A stretch of 64,000 nt of DNA from Hydractinia symbiolongicarpus (GCF_029227915.1 NC_079887.1:806001-870000), one strand, 5' to 3'. Positions 11,761-26,537 are shown, counted from the first letter of the stretch. Program-made: numbers and translations. The notes: a model not told the origin generated them from the letters alone.

Positions 11761-14700
11761 CGGGAAATGAGATTACTCCCTGGGTACTTTCTTTGTATAC
11801 ATTCGACTATACGGGCCAAGCCCGGGATTTACGGGAAATCGCGGGTTTTCGTTTGCCGGCGATTAAACCTCTTTTATTCGGCGTCTCATCAAAAATGAAA
11901 ACATTTTTGAAAACTACAAGTCTCATGCGTTTTAGTGGCGAAATAATAATTTAAAAAATCGTTTGGGAAATGAGTTTACTCACAGGGCACTTTCTTTGTA
12001 TACATTCGACTATACGGGCCAAGCCGGGATTTACGGGAAATCGCGGGTTTTCGTTTGCCGGCGATTAAACTTCTTTTATTCAGCGTCTCATCAAAAATGA
12101 AAACATTTTTAAAAACTACAAGTCTCATGCGTTTTAGTGGTGAAATAATAATTTAAAAAATCGTTTGGGAAATGAGTTTACTCCCTGGGTACTCTCTTTG
12201 TATACTTTTGACTATACGGGCCGAGTCCAGGATTTACGGGAAATCGCAGGTTTTCGTTTGCCGGCGATTAAACTTCTTTTATTCAGCGTCTCATCAAAAA
12301 TGAAAACATTTTTGAAAACTACAAGTCTCATGCGTTTTAGTGGTGAAAAAGTAATTTAAAAAATCGTTCGGGAAATGAGATTACTCCCTTGGTACTTTCT
12401 TTGTATACATTCGACTATACGGGCCAAGCCCGGGATTTACGGGAAATCGCGGTTTTTCGTTTGCCGGCGATTAAACTTCTTTTATTCGGCGTCTCATCAA
12501 AAATGAAAACATTTTTGAAAACTACAAGTCTCATGCGTTTTAGTGGCGAAATAATAATTTAAAAAATCGTTTGGGAAATGAGTTTACTCCCTGGGTACTT
12601 CCTTTCTATACTTTTGGCTATACGGGCCGAGTCCAGGATTAACGGGAAATCGCAGGTTTTCGTTTGCCGGCGATTAAACTTATTTTATTCAGCGTCTCAT
12701 CAAAAATGAAAACATTTTTAAAAACTACAAGTCTCATGCGTTTTAGTGGTGAAAAAGTAATTTAAAAAATCGTTCGGGAAATGAGATTACTCCCTGGGTA
12801 CTTTCTTTGTATACATTCGACTATACGGGCCAAGCCCGGGATTTACGGGAAATCGCGGGTTTTCGTTTGCCGCCGATTAAACTATTTTTATTCAGCGTCT
12901 CATCAAAAATGAAAACATTTTTGAAAACTACAAGTCTCATGCGTTTAGGGGTAAAAAAATAATATAAAAAATAGTTCGGGAAATGAGTTTACTCCCTGGG
13001 TACTTTCTTTGTATACTTTTGACTATACGGGCCGAGTCCGGCATTTAGGGAAATCGCAGGTTTTCGTTTGCCGGCGATTAAACTGCTTTTATTCAGCGTC
13101 TCATCAAAAATGAAAACATTTTTAAAAACTACAAGTCTCATGCGTTTTAGTGGTGAAAAAGTAATTTAAAAAATCGTTCGGGAAATGAGATTACTCCCTG
13201 GGTACTTTCTTTGTATACATTCGACTATACGGGCCAAGCCCGGGATTTACGGGAAATAGCGGGTTTTCGTTTGCCGGCGATTAAACTTTTTTTATTCAGC
13301 GTCTCATCAAAAATGAAAACATTTTTGAAAACTACAAGTCTCATGCGTTTAGGGGTAAAAAAATAATATAAAAAATCGTTCGGGAAATGAGTTTACTCCC
13401 TGGGTACTTTCTTTGTATACTTTTGACTATACGGGCCAAGCCCGGGATTTACGGGAAATCGCGGGTTTTCGTTTGCCGGCGATTAAACCTCTTTTATTCA
13501 GCGTCTCATCAAAAATGAAAACATTTTTTAAAACTACAAGTCTCATGCGTTTTAGTGGTGAAAAAATAATTTAAAGAATCGTTCTGGAAATGAGTTTACT
13601 CACAGGGCACTTTCTTTGTATACATTCGACTATACGGGCCAAGCCGGGATTTACGGGAAATCGCGGGTTTTCGTTTGCCGGCGATTAAACTTCTTTTATT
13701 CAGCGTCTCATCAAAAATGAAAACATTTTTAAAAACTACAAGTCTCATGCGTTTTAGTGGTGAAATAATAATTTAAAAAATCGTTTGGGAAATGAGTTTA
13801 CTCCCTGGGTACTCTCTTTGTATACTTTTGACTATACGGGCCGAGTCCAGGATTTACGGGAAATCGCAGGTTTTCGTTTGCCGGCGATTAAACTTCTTTT
13901 ATTCAGCGTCTCATCAAAAATGAAAACATTTTTAAAAACTACAAGTCTCATGCGTTTTAGTGGTGAAAAAGTAATTTAAAAAATCGTTCGGGAAATGAGA
14001 TTACTCCCTGGGTACTTTCTTTGTATACATTCGACTATACGGGCCAAGCCCGGGATTTACGGGAAATCGCGGTTTTTCGTTTGCCGGCGATTAAACTTCT
14101 TTTATTCAGCGTCTCATCAAAAATGAAAACATTTTTAAAAACTACAAGTCTCATGCGTTTTAGTGGTGAAATAATAATTTAAAAAATCGTTTGGGAAATG
14201 AGTTTACTCCCTGGGTACTCTCTTTGTATACTTTTGACTATACGGGCCGAGTCCAGGATTTACGGGAAATCGCAGGTTTTCGTTTGCCGGCGATTAAACT
14301 TCTTTTATTCAGCGTCTCATCAAAAATGAAAACATTTTTAAAAACTACAAGTCTCATGCGTTTTAGTGGTGAAAAAGTAATTTAAAAAATCGTTCGGGAA
14401 ATGAGATTACTCCCTGGGTACTTTCTTTGTATACATTCGACTATACGGGCCAAGCCCGGGATTTACGGGAAATCGCGGTTTTTCGTTTGCCGGCGATTAA
14501 ACTTCTTTTATTCGGCGTCTCATCAAAAATGAAAACATTTTTGAAAACTACAAGTCTCATGCGTTTTAGTGGCGAAATAATAATTTAAAAAATCGTTTGG
14601 GAAATAAGTTTACTCCCTGGGTACTTCCTTTCTATACTTTTGGCTATACGGGCCGAGTCCAGGATTAACGGGAAATCGCAGGTTTTCGTTTGCCGGCGAT

Positions 14701-16413
14701 TAAACTTATTTTATTCAGCGTCTCATCAAAAATGAAAACATTTTTAAAAACTACAAGTCTCATGCGTTTTAGTGGTGAAAAAGTAATTTAAAAAATCGTT
14801 CGGGAAATGAGATTACTCCCTGGGTACTTTCTTTGTATACATTCGACTATACGGGCCAAGCCCGGGATTTACGGGAAATCGCGGGTTTTCGTTTACCGCC
14901 GATTAAACTATTTTTATTCAGCGTCTCATCAAAAATGAAAACATTTTTGAAAACTACAAGTCTCATGCGTTTAGGGGTAAAAAAATAATATAAAAAATAG
15001 TTCGGGAAATGATTTTACTCCCTGGGTACTTTCTTTGTATACTTTTGACTATACGGGCCGAGTCCGGGATTTACGGGAAATCGCGGATTTTCGTTTGCCG
15101 GCGATTAAACTGCTTTTATTCAGCGTATCATCAAAAATGAAAACATTTTTGAAAACTACAAGTCTCATGCGTTTAAGTGGTGAAATAATAATTTAAAAAA
15201 TCGTTTGGGAAATGAGTTTACTCGCTGGGTACTTCCTTTCTATACTTTTGACTATACGGGCCGAGTCCAGGATTAACGGGAAATCGCAGGTTTTCGTTTG
15301 CCGGCGATTAAACTTCTTTTATTCAGCGTCTCATCAAAAATGAAAACATTTTTGAAAACTACAAGTCTCATGCGTTTAGGGGTAAAAAAATAATATAAAA
15401 AATAGTTCGGGAAATGATTTTACTCCCTGGGTACTTTCTTTGTATACTTTTGACTATACGGGCCGAGTCCGGGATTTACGGGAAATCGCGGATTTTCGTT
15501 TGCCGGCGATTAAACTTCTTTTATTCAGCGTCCCATCAAATGTGAAAATATTTTTGAAAACTACAAGTCTCATGCGTTTAGTGGTAAAAAAATAATATAA
15601 AAAATCGTTCGGGAAATGAGTTTACTCCCTGGGTACTTTCTTTGTATACTTTTGACTATACGGGCCAAGCACGGGATTTACGGGAAATCGCGGGTTTTTG
15701 TTTGCCGGCGATTAAACTTCTTTTATTCTGCGTCTCATCAAAAATGAAATTATTTTTAAAAACTACAAGTCTTATGCGTTTTAGTGGTGAAAAAATAATT
15801 TAAAAAATCGTTCTGGAAATGAGTTTACTCCCTGGGTACTTTCTTTGTATACTTTTGACTATACGGGCCGAGTCCGGCATTTAGGGAAATCGCAGGTTTT
15901 CGTTTGCCGGCGATTAAACTGCTTTTATTCAGCGTCTCATCAAAAATGAAAACATTTTTAAAAACTACAAGTCTCGTGCGTTTTAGTGGTGAAAAAGTAA
16001 TTTAAAAAATCGTTCGGGAAATGAGATTACTCCCTGGGTACTTTCTTTGTATACATTCGACTATACGGGCCAAGCCCGGGATTTACGGGAAATCGCGGGT
16101 TTTCGTTTGCCGGCGATTAAACTTTTTTTATTCAGCGTCTCATCAAAAATGAAAACATTTTTAAAAACTACAAGTCTCATGCGTTTAGGGGTAAAAAAAT
16201 AATATAAAAAATCGTTCGGGAAATGAGTTTACTCCCTGGGTACTTTCTTTGTATACTTTTGACTATACGGGCCAAGCCCGGGATTTACGGGAAATCGCGG
16301 GTTTTCGTTTGCCGGCGATTAAACCTCTTTTATTCAGCGTCTCATCAAAAATGAAAACATTTTTAAAAACTACAAGTCTCATGCGTTTTAGTGGTGAAAA
16401 AATAATTTAAAGA

Positions 16414-19090
16414 ATCGTTCTGGAAATGAGTTTACTCACAGGGCACTTTCTTTGTATACATTCGACTATACGGGACAAGCCGGGATTTACGGGAAATCGC
16501 GGGTTTTCGTTTGCCGGCGATTAAACTTCTTTTATTCAGCGTCTCATCAAGAATGAAAACATTTTTAAAAACTACAAGTCTCATGCGTTTTAGTGGTGAA
16601 ATAATAATTTAAAAAATCGTTTGGGAAATGAGTTTACTCCCTGGGTACTCTCTTTGTATACTTTTGACTATACGGGCCGAGTCCAGGATTTACGGGAAAT
16701 CGCAGGTTTTCGTTTGCCGGCGATTAAACTTCTTTTATTCAGCGTCTCATCAAAAATGAAAACATTTTTAAAAACTACAAGTCTCATGCGTTTTAGTGGT
16801 GAAAAAGTAATTTAAAAAATCGTTCGGGAAATGAGATTACTCCCTGGGTACTTTCTTTTTATACATTCGACTATACGGGCCAAGCCCGGAATTTACGGGA
16901 AATCGCGGGTTTTCGTTTGCCGGCGATTAAACTTCTTTTATTCGGCGTCTCATCAAAAATGAAAACATTTTTGAAAACTACAAGTCTCATGCGTTTCAGG
17001 GTAAAAAAATAATATAAAAAATCGTTCGGGAAATGAGTTTACTCCCTGGGTACTTTCTTTGTATACTTTTGACTATACGGGCCAAGCCCGGGATTTACGG
17101 GAAATCGCGGGTTTTCGTTTGCCGGGGATTAAACTTCTTTTATTCAGCGTCTCATCAAAAATGAAAACATTTTTAAAAACTACAAGTCTTATGCGTTTTA
17201 GTGGTGAAAAAATAATTTAAAAAATCGTTCTGGAAATGAGTTTACTCCCTGGGTACTTTCTTTGTATACTTTTGACTATACGGGCCGAGTCCGGGATTTA
17301 GGGAAATAGCAGGTTTTCGTTTGCAGGCGATTAAACTGCTTTTATTCAGCGTCTCATCAAAAATGAAAACATTTTTGAAAACTACAAGTCTTATGCGTTT
17401 TAGTGGTGAAAAAATAATTTAAAAAATCTTTCGGGAAATGAGTTTAATCCCTGGGTACTTTTTTTGTATACTTTTGACTATACGGGCCAAGCCGGGATTT
17501 ACGGGAAATCGCGGGTTTTCGTGTCCCGGCGATTAAACTTCTTTTATTCAGCGTCTCATCAAAAATGAAAACATTTTTAAAAACTACAAGTCTGATGCGT
17601 TTTAGTGGTGAAAAAATAATTTGAAAAATCCTTCTGGAAATGAGTTTACTCCCTGGGTACTTTCTTTGTATACTTTTGACTATACGGGCCAAGCCCGGGA
17701 TTTACGGGAAATCGCGGGTTTTCGTTTGCCGGCGATTAAACCTCTTTTATTCAGCGTCTCATCAAAAATGAAAACATTTTTAAAAACTACAAGTCTCATG
17801 CGTTTTAGTGGTGAAAAAATAATTTAAAGAATCGTTCTGGAAATGAGTTTACTCACAGGGCACTTTCTTTGTATACATTCGACTATACGGGCCAAGCCGG
17901 GATTTACGGGAAATCGCGGGTTTTCGTTTGCCGGCGATTAAACTTCTTTTATTCAGCGTCTCATCAAGAATGAAAACATTTTTAAAAACTACAAGTCTCA
18001 TGCGTTTTAGTGGTGAAATAATAATTTAAAAAATCGTTTGGGAAATGAGTTTACTCCCTGGGTACTCTCTTTGTATACTTTTGACTATACGGGCCGAGTC
18101 CAGGATTTACGGGAAATCGCAGGTTTTCGTTTGCCGGCGATTAAACTTCTTTTATTCAGCGTCTCATCAAAAATGAAAACATTTTTAAAAACTACAAGTC
18201 TCATGCGTTTTAGTGGTGAAAAAGTAATTTAAAAAATCGTTCGGGAAATGAGATTACTCCCTGGGTACTTTCTTTGTATACATTCGACTATACGGGCCAA
18301 GCCCGGGATTTACGGGAAATCGCGGGTTTTCGTTTGCCGGCGATTAAACTTCTTTTATTCGGCGTCTCATCAAAAATGAAAACATTTTTGAAAACTACAT
18401 ATCTCATGCGTTTAGGGGTAAAAAAATAATATAAAAAATCGTTCGGGAAATAAGTTTACTCCCTGGGTACTTTCTTTGTATACTTTTGACTATACGGGCC
18501 AAGCCCGGGATTTACGGGAAATCGCGGGTTTTCGTTTGCCGGGGATTAAACTTCTTTTATTCAGCGTCTCATCAAAAATGAAAACATTTTTAAAAACTAC
18601 AAGTCTTATGCGTTTTAGTGGTGAAAAAATAATTTAAAAAATCGTTCTGGAAATGAGTTTACTCCCTGGGTACTTTCTTTGTATACTTTTGACTATACGG
18701 GCCGAGTCCGGGATTTAGGGAAATAGCAGGTTTTCGTTTGCAGGCGATTAAACTGCTTTTATTCAGCGTCTCATCAAAAATGAAAACATTTTTGATAACT
18801 ACAAGTCTTATGCGTTTTAGTGGTGAAAAAATAATTTAAAAAATCTTTCGGGAAATGAGTTTAATCCCTGGGTACTTTTTTTGTATACTTTTGACTATAC
18901 GGGCCAAGCCGGGATTTACGGGAAATCGCGGGTTTTCGTGTCCCGGCGATTAAACTTCTTTTATTCAGCGTCTCATCAAAAATGAAAACATTTTTAAAAA
19001 CTACAAGTCTTATGCGTTTTAGTGGTGAAAAAATAATTTGAAAAATCGTTCTGGAAATGAGTTTACTCCCTGGGTACTTTCTTTGTATAC
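16414..19090 (+). repeat. Tandem 7-mer duplication, ~16,414-17,830 and 17,831-19,090 (shift 1,417 bp)
   Basis: Markers shared at 1,417 bp are CATCAAGAATG (about 16,547 and 17,964), TTTGCCGGGGATT, TTTGCAGGCG, TTTAATCCCTGGG followed by TTTTTTTGTATAC, and CGTGTCCCGGCG. Small private differences exist, for example GGGACAAGCC at about 16,473 against GGGCCAAGCC. The shift equals that of the 7-mer at 5,481-8,314, but the monomer order differs, so the two are separate events. Confidence 0.85.
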
Positions 19091-19854
19091 ATTCGACTAT
19101 ACGTGCCAAGCCCGGGATTTACGGGAAATCTCGGGTTTTCGTTTGCCGGCGATTAAACTGCTTTTATTCAGTATCTCATCAAAAATGAAAACATTCTTGA
19201 AAACTACAAGTCTCATGCGTTTTAGTGGTAAAAAAATAATTTAAAAAATCGTTTGGGAAATGAGTTTACTCCCTGGGTACTTTCTTTGTAAACTTTTGAC
19301 TATACGGGCCGAGTCCAAGATTTACGGGAAATCGCAGGTTTTCGTTTGCCGGCGATTAAACTTCTTTTATTCAGCGTCTCATCAAAAATGAAAACCTTTT
19401 TAAAAACTACAAGTCTTATGCGTTTTAGTGGTGAAAAAATAATTTAAAAAATCGTTCTGGAAATGAGTTTACTCCCTGGGTACTTTCTTTGTATACTTTT
19501 GACTATACGGGCCGAGTCCGGCATTTAGGGAAATCGCAGGTTTTCGTTTGCCTGCGATTAAACTGCTTTTATTCAGCGTCTCATCAAAAATGAAAACATT
19601 TTTAAAAACTACAAGTCTCATGCGTTTTAGTGGTGAAAAAGTAATTTAAAAAATCGTTCGGGAAATGAGATTACTCCCTGGGTACTTTCTTTGTATACAT
19701 TCGACTATACGGGCCAAGCCCGGGATTTACGGGAAATCGCGGATTTTCGTTTGCCGGCGATTAAACTTTTTTTATTCAGCGTCTCATCAAAAATGAAAAC
19801 ATTTTTGAAAACTACAAGTCTCATGCGTTTAGGGGTAAAAAAATAATATAAAAA

Positions 19855-21880
19855 ATCGTTCGGGAAATGAGTTTACTCCCTGGGTACTTTCTTTGTATAC
19901 TTTTGACTATACGGGCCAAGCCCGGGATTTACGGGAAATCGCGGGTTTTCGTTTGCCGGCGATTAAACCTCTTTTATTCAGCGTCTCATCAAAAATGAAA
20001 ACATTTTTAAAAACTACAAGTCTCATGCGTTTTAGTGGTGAAAAAATAATTTAAAGAATCGTTCTGGAAATGAGTTTACTCACAGGGCACTTTCTTTGTA
20101 TACATTCCACTATACGGGCCAAGCCGGGATTTACGGGAAATCGCGGGTTTTCGTTTGCCGGCGATTAAACTTCTTTTATTCAGCGTCTCATCAAAAATGA
20201 AAACATTTTTAAAAACTACAAGTCTCATGCGTTTTAGTGGTGAAATAATAATTTAAAAAATCGTTTGGGAAATGAGTTTACTCCCTGGGTACTCTCTCTG
20301 TATACTTTTGACTATACGGGCCGAGTCCAGGATTTACGGGAAATCGCAGGTTTTCGTTTGCCGGCGATTAAACTTCTTTTATTCAGCGTCTCATCAAAAA
20401 TGAAAACATTTTTAAAAACTACAAGTCTCATGCGTTTTAGTGGTGAAAAAGTAATTAAAAAAATCGTTCGGGAAATGAGATTACTCCCTGGGTACTTTCT
20501 TTGTATACTTTTGACTATACGGGCCGAGTCCAGGATTTACGGGAAATCGCAGGTTTTCGTTTGCCGGCGATTAAACTTCTTTTATTCAGCGTCTCATTAA
20601 AAATGAAAACATTTTTAAAAACTACAAGTCTCATGCGTTTTAGTGGTGAAAAAGTAATTTAAAAAATCGTTCGGGAAATGAGATTACTCCCTGGGTACTT
20701 TCTTTGTATACATTCGACTATACGGGCCAAGCCCGGGATTTACGGGAAATCGCGGGTTTTCGTTTGCCGGCGATTAAACTTCTTTTATTCGGCGTCTCAT
20801 CAAAAATGAAAACATTTTTGAAAACTACAAGTCTCATGCGTTTAGGGGTAAAAAAATAATATAAAAAATCGTTCGGGAAATGAGTTTACTCCCTGGGTAC
20901 TTTCTTTGTATACTTTTGACTATACGGGCCAAGCCCGGGATTTACGGGAAATCGCGGGTTTTCGTTTGCCGGCGATTAAACCTCTTTTATTCAGCGTCTC
21001 ATCAAAAATGAAAACATTTTTAAAAACTACAAGTCTCATGCGTTTTAGTGGTGAAAAAATAATTTAAAGAATCGTTCTGGAAATGAGTTTACTCACAGGG
21101 CACTTTCTTTGTATACATTCGACTATACGGGCCAAGCCGGGATTTACGGGAAATCGCGGGTTTTCGTTTGCCGGCGATTAAACTTCTTTTATTCAGCGTC
21201 TCATCAAAAATGAAAACATTTTTAAAAACTACAAGTCTCATGCGTTTTAGTGGTGAAATAATAATTTAAAAAATCGTTTGGGAAATGAGTTTACTCCCTG
21301 GGTACTCTCTCTGTATACTTTTGACTATACGGGCCGAGTCCAGGATTTACGGGAAATCGCAGGTTTTCGTTTGCCGGCGATTAAACTTCTTTTATTCAGC
21401 GTCTCATCAAAAATGAAAACATTTTTAAAAACTACAAGTCTCATGCGTTTTAGTGGTGAAAAAGTAATTAAAAAAATCGTTCGGGAAATGAGATTACTCC
21501 CTGGGTACTTTCTTTGTATACTTTTGACTATACGGGCCGAGTCCAGGATTTACGGGAAATCGCAGGTTTTCGTTTGCCGGCGATTAAACTTCTTTTATTC
21601 AGCGTCTCATTAAAAATGAAAACATTTTTAAAAACTACAAGTCTCATGCGTTTTAGTGGTGAAAAAGTAATTTAAAAAATCGTTCGGGAAATGAGATTAC
21701 TCCCTGGGTACTTTCTTTGTATACATTCGACTATACGGGCCAAGCCCGGGATTTACGGGAAATCGCGGGTTTTCGTTTGCCGGCGATTAAACTTCTTTTA
21801 TTCGGCGTCTCATCAAAAATGAAAACATTTTTGAAAACTACAAGTCTCATGCGTTTAGGGGTAAAAAAATAATATAAAAA
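19855..21880 (+). repeat. Tandem 5-mer duplication, 19,855-20,867 and 20,868-21,880 (1,013 bp)
   Basis: Both units contain the private words CTCTCTCTGTATAC, GAAAAAGTAATTAAAAAA and TCTCATTAAAAATG at a 1,013-bp shift. The single difference I noticed is CATTCCACTAT (about 20,104) against CATTCGACTAT. The GTAATTAAAAAA change removes a stop codon, which is why a longer open frame appears in these two places. Confidence 0.92.
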
Positions 21881-22082
21881 ATCGTTCGGGAAATGAGATT
21901 ACTCCCTGGGTACTTTCTTTGTATACATTCGACTATACGGGCCAAGCCCGGGATTTACGGGAAATCGCGGGTTTTCGTTTGCCGGCGATTAAACTTCTTT
22001 TATTCGGCGTCTCATCAAAAATGAAAACATTTTTGAAAACTACAAGTCTCATGCGTTTAGGGGTAAAAAAATAATATAAAAA
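21679..22082 (+). repeat. Single-monomer tandem duplication, 21,679-21,880 and 21,881-22,082
   Basis: Two consecutive 202-bp monomers share TATTCGGCGTCTC and the AGGGGTAAAAAAATAATAT junction; I saw no difference between them. This is the smallest possible unequal-exchange product and it abuts the end of the 5-mer duplication, suggesting one of the most recent events here. Confidence 0.85.
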
Positions 22083-22487
22083 ATCGTTCGGGAAATGAGT
22101 TTACTCCCTGGGTACTTTCTTTGTATACTTTTGACTATACGGGCCAAGCCCGGGATTTACGGGAAATCGCGGGTTTTCGTTTGCCGGGGATTAAACTTCT
22201 TTTATTCAGCGTCTCATCAAAAATGAAAACATTTTTAAAAACTACAAGTCTTATGCGTTTTAGTGGTGAAAAAATAATTTAAAAAATCGTTCTGGAAATG
22301 AGTTTACTCCCTGGGTACTTTCTTTGTATACTTTTGACTATACGGGCCGAGTCCGGGATTTAGGGAAATAGCAGGTTTTCGTTTGCAGGCGATTAAACTG
22401 CTTTTATTCAGCGTCTCATCAAAAATGAAAACATTTTTGAAAACTACAAGTCCTATGCGTTTTAGTGGTGAAAAAATAATTTAAAAA

Positions 22488-22689
22488 ATCGTTCGGGAAA
22501 TGAGTTTAATCCCTGGGTACTTTCTTTGTATACTTTTGACTATACGGGCCAAGCCGGGATTTACGGGAAATCGCGGGTTTTCGTGTCCCGGCGATTAAAC
22601 TTCTTTTATTCAGCGTCTCATCAAAAATGAAAACATTTTTAAAAACTACAAGTCTTATGCGTTTTAGTGGTGAAAAAATAATTTGAAAA
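22488..22689 (+). repeat. Exemplar of the GTGTCCCGGCG / TTTAATCCC monomer type
   Basis: A rare and strongly marked monomer: TTTAATCCCTGG instead of TTTACTCCCTGG, GCCGGGATT (one C lost) and CGTGTCCCGGCG instead of CGTTTGCCGGCG. I see four copies only, near 17,430, 18,845, 22,490 and 30,183. Each follows a monomer with TTTGCAGGCG, which follows one with GAGTCCGGG or TTTGCCGGGG. The repeated neighbourhood shows that a multi-monomer cassette, not a single copy, was propagated. Confidence 0.9.
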
Positions 22690-25600
22690 ATGGTTCTGGA
22701 AATGAGTTTACTCCCTGGGTACTTTCTTTGTATACATTCGACTATACGTGCCAAGCCCGGGATTTACGGGAAATCTCGGGTTTTCGTTTGCCGGCGATTA
22801 AACTGCTTTTATTCAGTATCTCATCAAAAATGAAAACATTCTTGAAAACTACAAGTCTCATGCGTTTTAGTGGTAAAAAAATAATTTAAAAAATCGTTTG
22901 GGAAATGAATTTACTCCCTGGGTACTTTCTTTGTATACTTTTGACTATACGGGCCGAGTCCAGGATTTACGGGAAATTGCAGGTTTTCGTTTGCCGGCGA
23001 TTAAACTTCTTTTATTCAGCGTCTCATCAAAAATGAAAACCTTTTTAAAAACTACAAGTCTGATGCGTTTTAGTGGTGAAAAAATAATTTAAAAAATCGT
23101 TCTGGAAATGAGTTTACTCACAGGGTACTTTCTTTGTATACATTCGACTATACGGGCCAAGCCCGGGATTTACGGGAAATCGCGGGTTTTCGTTTTCCGG
23201 CGATTAAACTTCTTTTATTCAGCGTCTCATCAAAAATGAAAACATTTTTAAAAACTACAAGTCTCATGCGTTTTAGTGGTAAAAAAGTAATTTAAAAAAT
23301 CGTTCGGGAAATGAGTTTACTCCCTGGGTACTTTCTTTGTATACTTTTGACTATACGGGCCAAGCCCGGGATTTACGGGAAATCGCGGGTTTTCGTTTGC
23401 CGGCGATTAAACCTCTTTTATTCAGCGTCTCATCAAAAATGAAAACATTTTTAAAAACTACAAGTCTCATGCGTTTTAGTGGTGAAAAAATAATTTAAAA
23501 AATCGTTCTGGAAATGAGTTTACTCACAGGGTACTTTCTTTGTATACATTCGACTATACGGGCCAAGCCGGGATTTTTGGGAAATCGCGGGTTTTCGTTT
23601 GCCGGCGATTAAACTTCTTTTATTCAGCGTCTCATCAAAAATGAAAACATTTTTAAAAACTACAAGTCTCATGCGTTTTAGTGGTGAAATAATAATTTAA
23701 AAAATCGTTTGGGAAATGAGTTTACTCCCTGGGTACTCTCTTTGTATACTTTTGACTATACGGGCCGAGTCCAGGATTTACGGGAAATCGCAGGTTTTCG
23801 TTTGCCGGCGATTAAACTTCTTTTATTCAGCGTCTCATCAAAAATGAAAACATTTTTAAAAACTACAAGTCTCATGCGTTTTAGTGGTGAAAAAATAATT
23901 TAAAATATCGTTCTGGAAATGAGTTTACTCACAGGGTACTTTCTTTGTATACATTCGACTATACGGGCCAAGCCGGGATTTTTGGGAAATCGCGGGTTTT
24001 CGTTTGCCGGCGATTAAACTTCTTTTATTCAGCGTCTCATCAAAAATGAAAACATTTTTGAAAACTACAAGTCTCATGCGTTTTAGTGGTAAAAAAATAA
24101 TTTAAAAAATCGTTTGGGAAATGAGTTTACTCCCTGGGTACTTTCTTTGTATACTTTTGACTATACGGGCCGAGTCCAGGATTTACGGGAAATCGCAGGT
24201 TTTCGTTTGCCGGCGATTAAACTTCTTTTATTCAGCGTCTCATCAAAAATGAAAACCTTTTTAAAAACTACAAGTCTCATGCGTTTTAGTGGTAAAAAAG
24301 TAATTTAAAAAATCGTTCGGGAAATGAGTTTACTCCCTGGGTACTTTCTTTGTATACTTTTGACTATACGGGCCAAGCCCGGGATTTACGGGAAATCGCG
24401 GGTTTTCGTTTGCCGGCGATTAAACCTCTTTTATTCAGCGTCTCATCAAAAATGAAAACATTTTTAAAAACTACAAGTCTCATGCGATTTAGTGGTGAAA
24501 AAATAATTTAAAAAATCGTTCTGGAAATGAGTTTACTCACAGGGTACTTTCTTTGTATACATTCGACTATACGGGCCAAGCCGGGATTTACGGGAAATCG
24601 CGGATTTTCGTTTGCCAGCGATTAAACTGCTTTTATTCAGCGTATCATCAAAAATGAAAACATTTTTGAAAACTACAAGTCTCATGCGTTTTAGTGGTGA
24701 AATAATAATTTAAAAAATCGTTTGGGAAATGAGTTTACTCCCTGGGTACTTCCTTTCTATACTTTTGGCTATACGGGCCGAGTCCAGGATTAACGGGAAA
24801 TCGCAGGTTTTTTTTTGCCGGCGATTAAACTTCTTTTATTCAGCGTCTCATCAAAAATGAAAACATTTTTAAAAACTACAAGTCTCATGCGTTTTAGTGG
24901 TGAAAAAGTAATTTAAAAAATCGTTCGGGAAATGAGATTACTCCCTGGGTACTTTCTTTGTATACATTCGACTATACGGGCCAAGCCCGGGATTTACGGG
25001 AAATCGCAGGTTTTCGTTTGCCGGCGATTAAACTTTTTTTATTCAGCGTCTCATCAAAAATGAAAACATTTTTGAAAACTACAAGTCTCATGCGTTTAGG
25101 GGTAAAAAAATAATATAAAAAATAGTTCGGGAAATGATTTTACTCCCTGGGTACTTTCTTTGTATACTTTTGACTATACGGGCCGAGTCCGGGATTTACG
25201 GGAAATCGCGGATTTTCGTTTGCCGGCGATTAAACTTCTTTTATTCAGCGTCCCATCAAATATGAAAATATTTTTGAAAACTACAAGTCTCATGCGTTTA
25301 GTGGTAAAAAAATAATTTAAAAAATCGTTCTGGAAATGAGTTTACTCACAGGGTACTTTCTTTGTATACATTCGACTATACGGGCCAAGCCGGGATTTAC
25401 GGGAAATCGCGGATTTTCGTTTGCCAGCGATTAAACTGCTTTTATTCAGCGTCTCATCAAAAATGAAAACATTTTTAAAAACTACAAGTCTCATGCGATT
25501 TAGTGGTGAAAAAATAATTTAAAAAATCGTTCTGGAAATGAGTTTACTCACAGGGTACTTTCTTTGTATACATTCGACTATACGGGCCAAGCCGGGATTT

Positions 25601-26537
25601 ACGGGAAATCGCGGATTTTCGTTTGCCAGCGATTAAACTGCTTTTATTCAGCGTATCATTAAAAATGAAAACATTTTTGAAAACTACAAGTCTCATGCGT
25701 TTTAGTGGTGAAATAATAATTTAAAAAATCGTTTGGGAAATGAGTTTACTCCCTGGGTACTTCCTTTCTATACTTTTGGCTATACGGGCCGAGTCCAGGA
25801 TTAACGGGAAATCGCAGGTTTTCGTTTGCCGGCGATTAAACTTCTTTTATTCAGCGTCTCATCAAAAATGAAAACATTTTTAAAAACTACAAGTCTCATG
25901 CGTTTTAGTGGTGAAAAAGTAATTTAAAAAATCGTTCGGGAAATGAGATTACTCCCTGGGTACTTTCTTTGTATACATTCGACTATACGGGCCAAGCCCG
26001 GGATTTACGGGAAATCGCGGGTTTTCGTTTGCCGGCGATTAAACTTTTTTTATTCAGCGTCTCATCAAAAATGAAAACATTTTTGAAAACTACAAGTCTC
26101 ATGCGTTTAGGGGTAAAAAAATAATATAAAAAATAGTTCGGGAAATGATTTTACTCCCTGGGTACTTTCTTTGTATACTTTTGACTATACGGGCCGAGTC
26201 CGGGATTTACGGGAAATCGCGGATTTTCGTTTGCCGGCGATTAAACTTCTTTTATTCAGCGTCCCATCAAATATGAAAATATTTTTGAAAACTACAAGTC
26301 TCATGCGTTTAGTGGTAAAAAAATAATATAAAAAATCGTTCGGGAAATGAGTTTACTCCCTGGGTACTTTCTTTGTATACTTTTGACTATACGGGCCAAG
26401 CACGGGATTTACGGGAAATCGCGGGTTTTTGTTTGCCGGCGATTAAACTTCTTTTATTCTGCGTCTCATCAAAAATGAAATTATTTTTAAAAACTACAAG
26501 TCTTATGCGTTTTAGTGGTAAAAAAATAATTTAAAAA

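Noticed and set aside
20265-20600. 111-codon plus-strand frame, repeated at 21,278-21,613
   Set aside because: The extra length comes from one variant, GTAATTAAAAAA, that removes the usual TAA at the monomer junction. It is present twice because of the 5-mer duplication.
22506-22754. Minus-strand 82-codon open frames (also at 17,444, 18,861 and 30,200)
   Set aside because: They exist only where the GTGTCCCGGCG/TTTAATCCC monomer variant happens to remove stops. Four copies reflect cassette duplication, not gene conservation.
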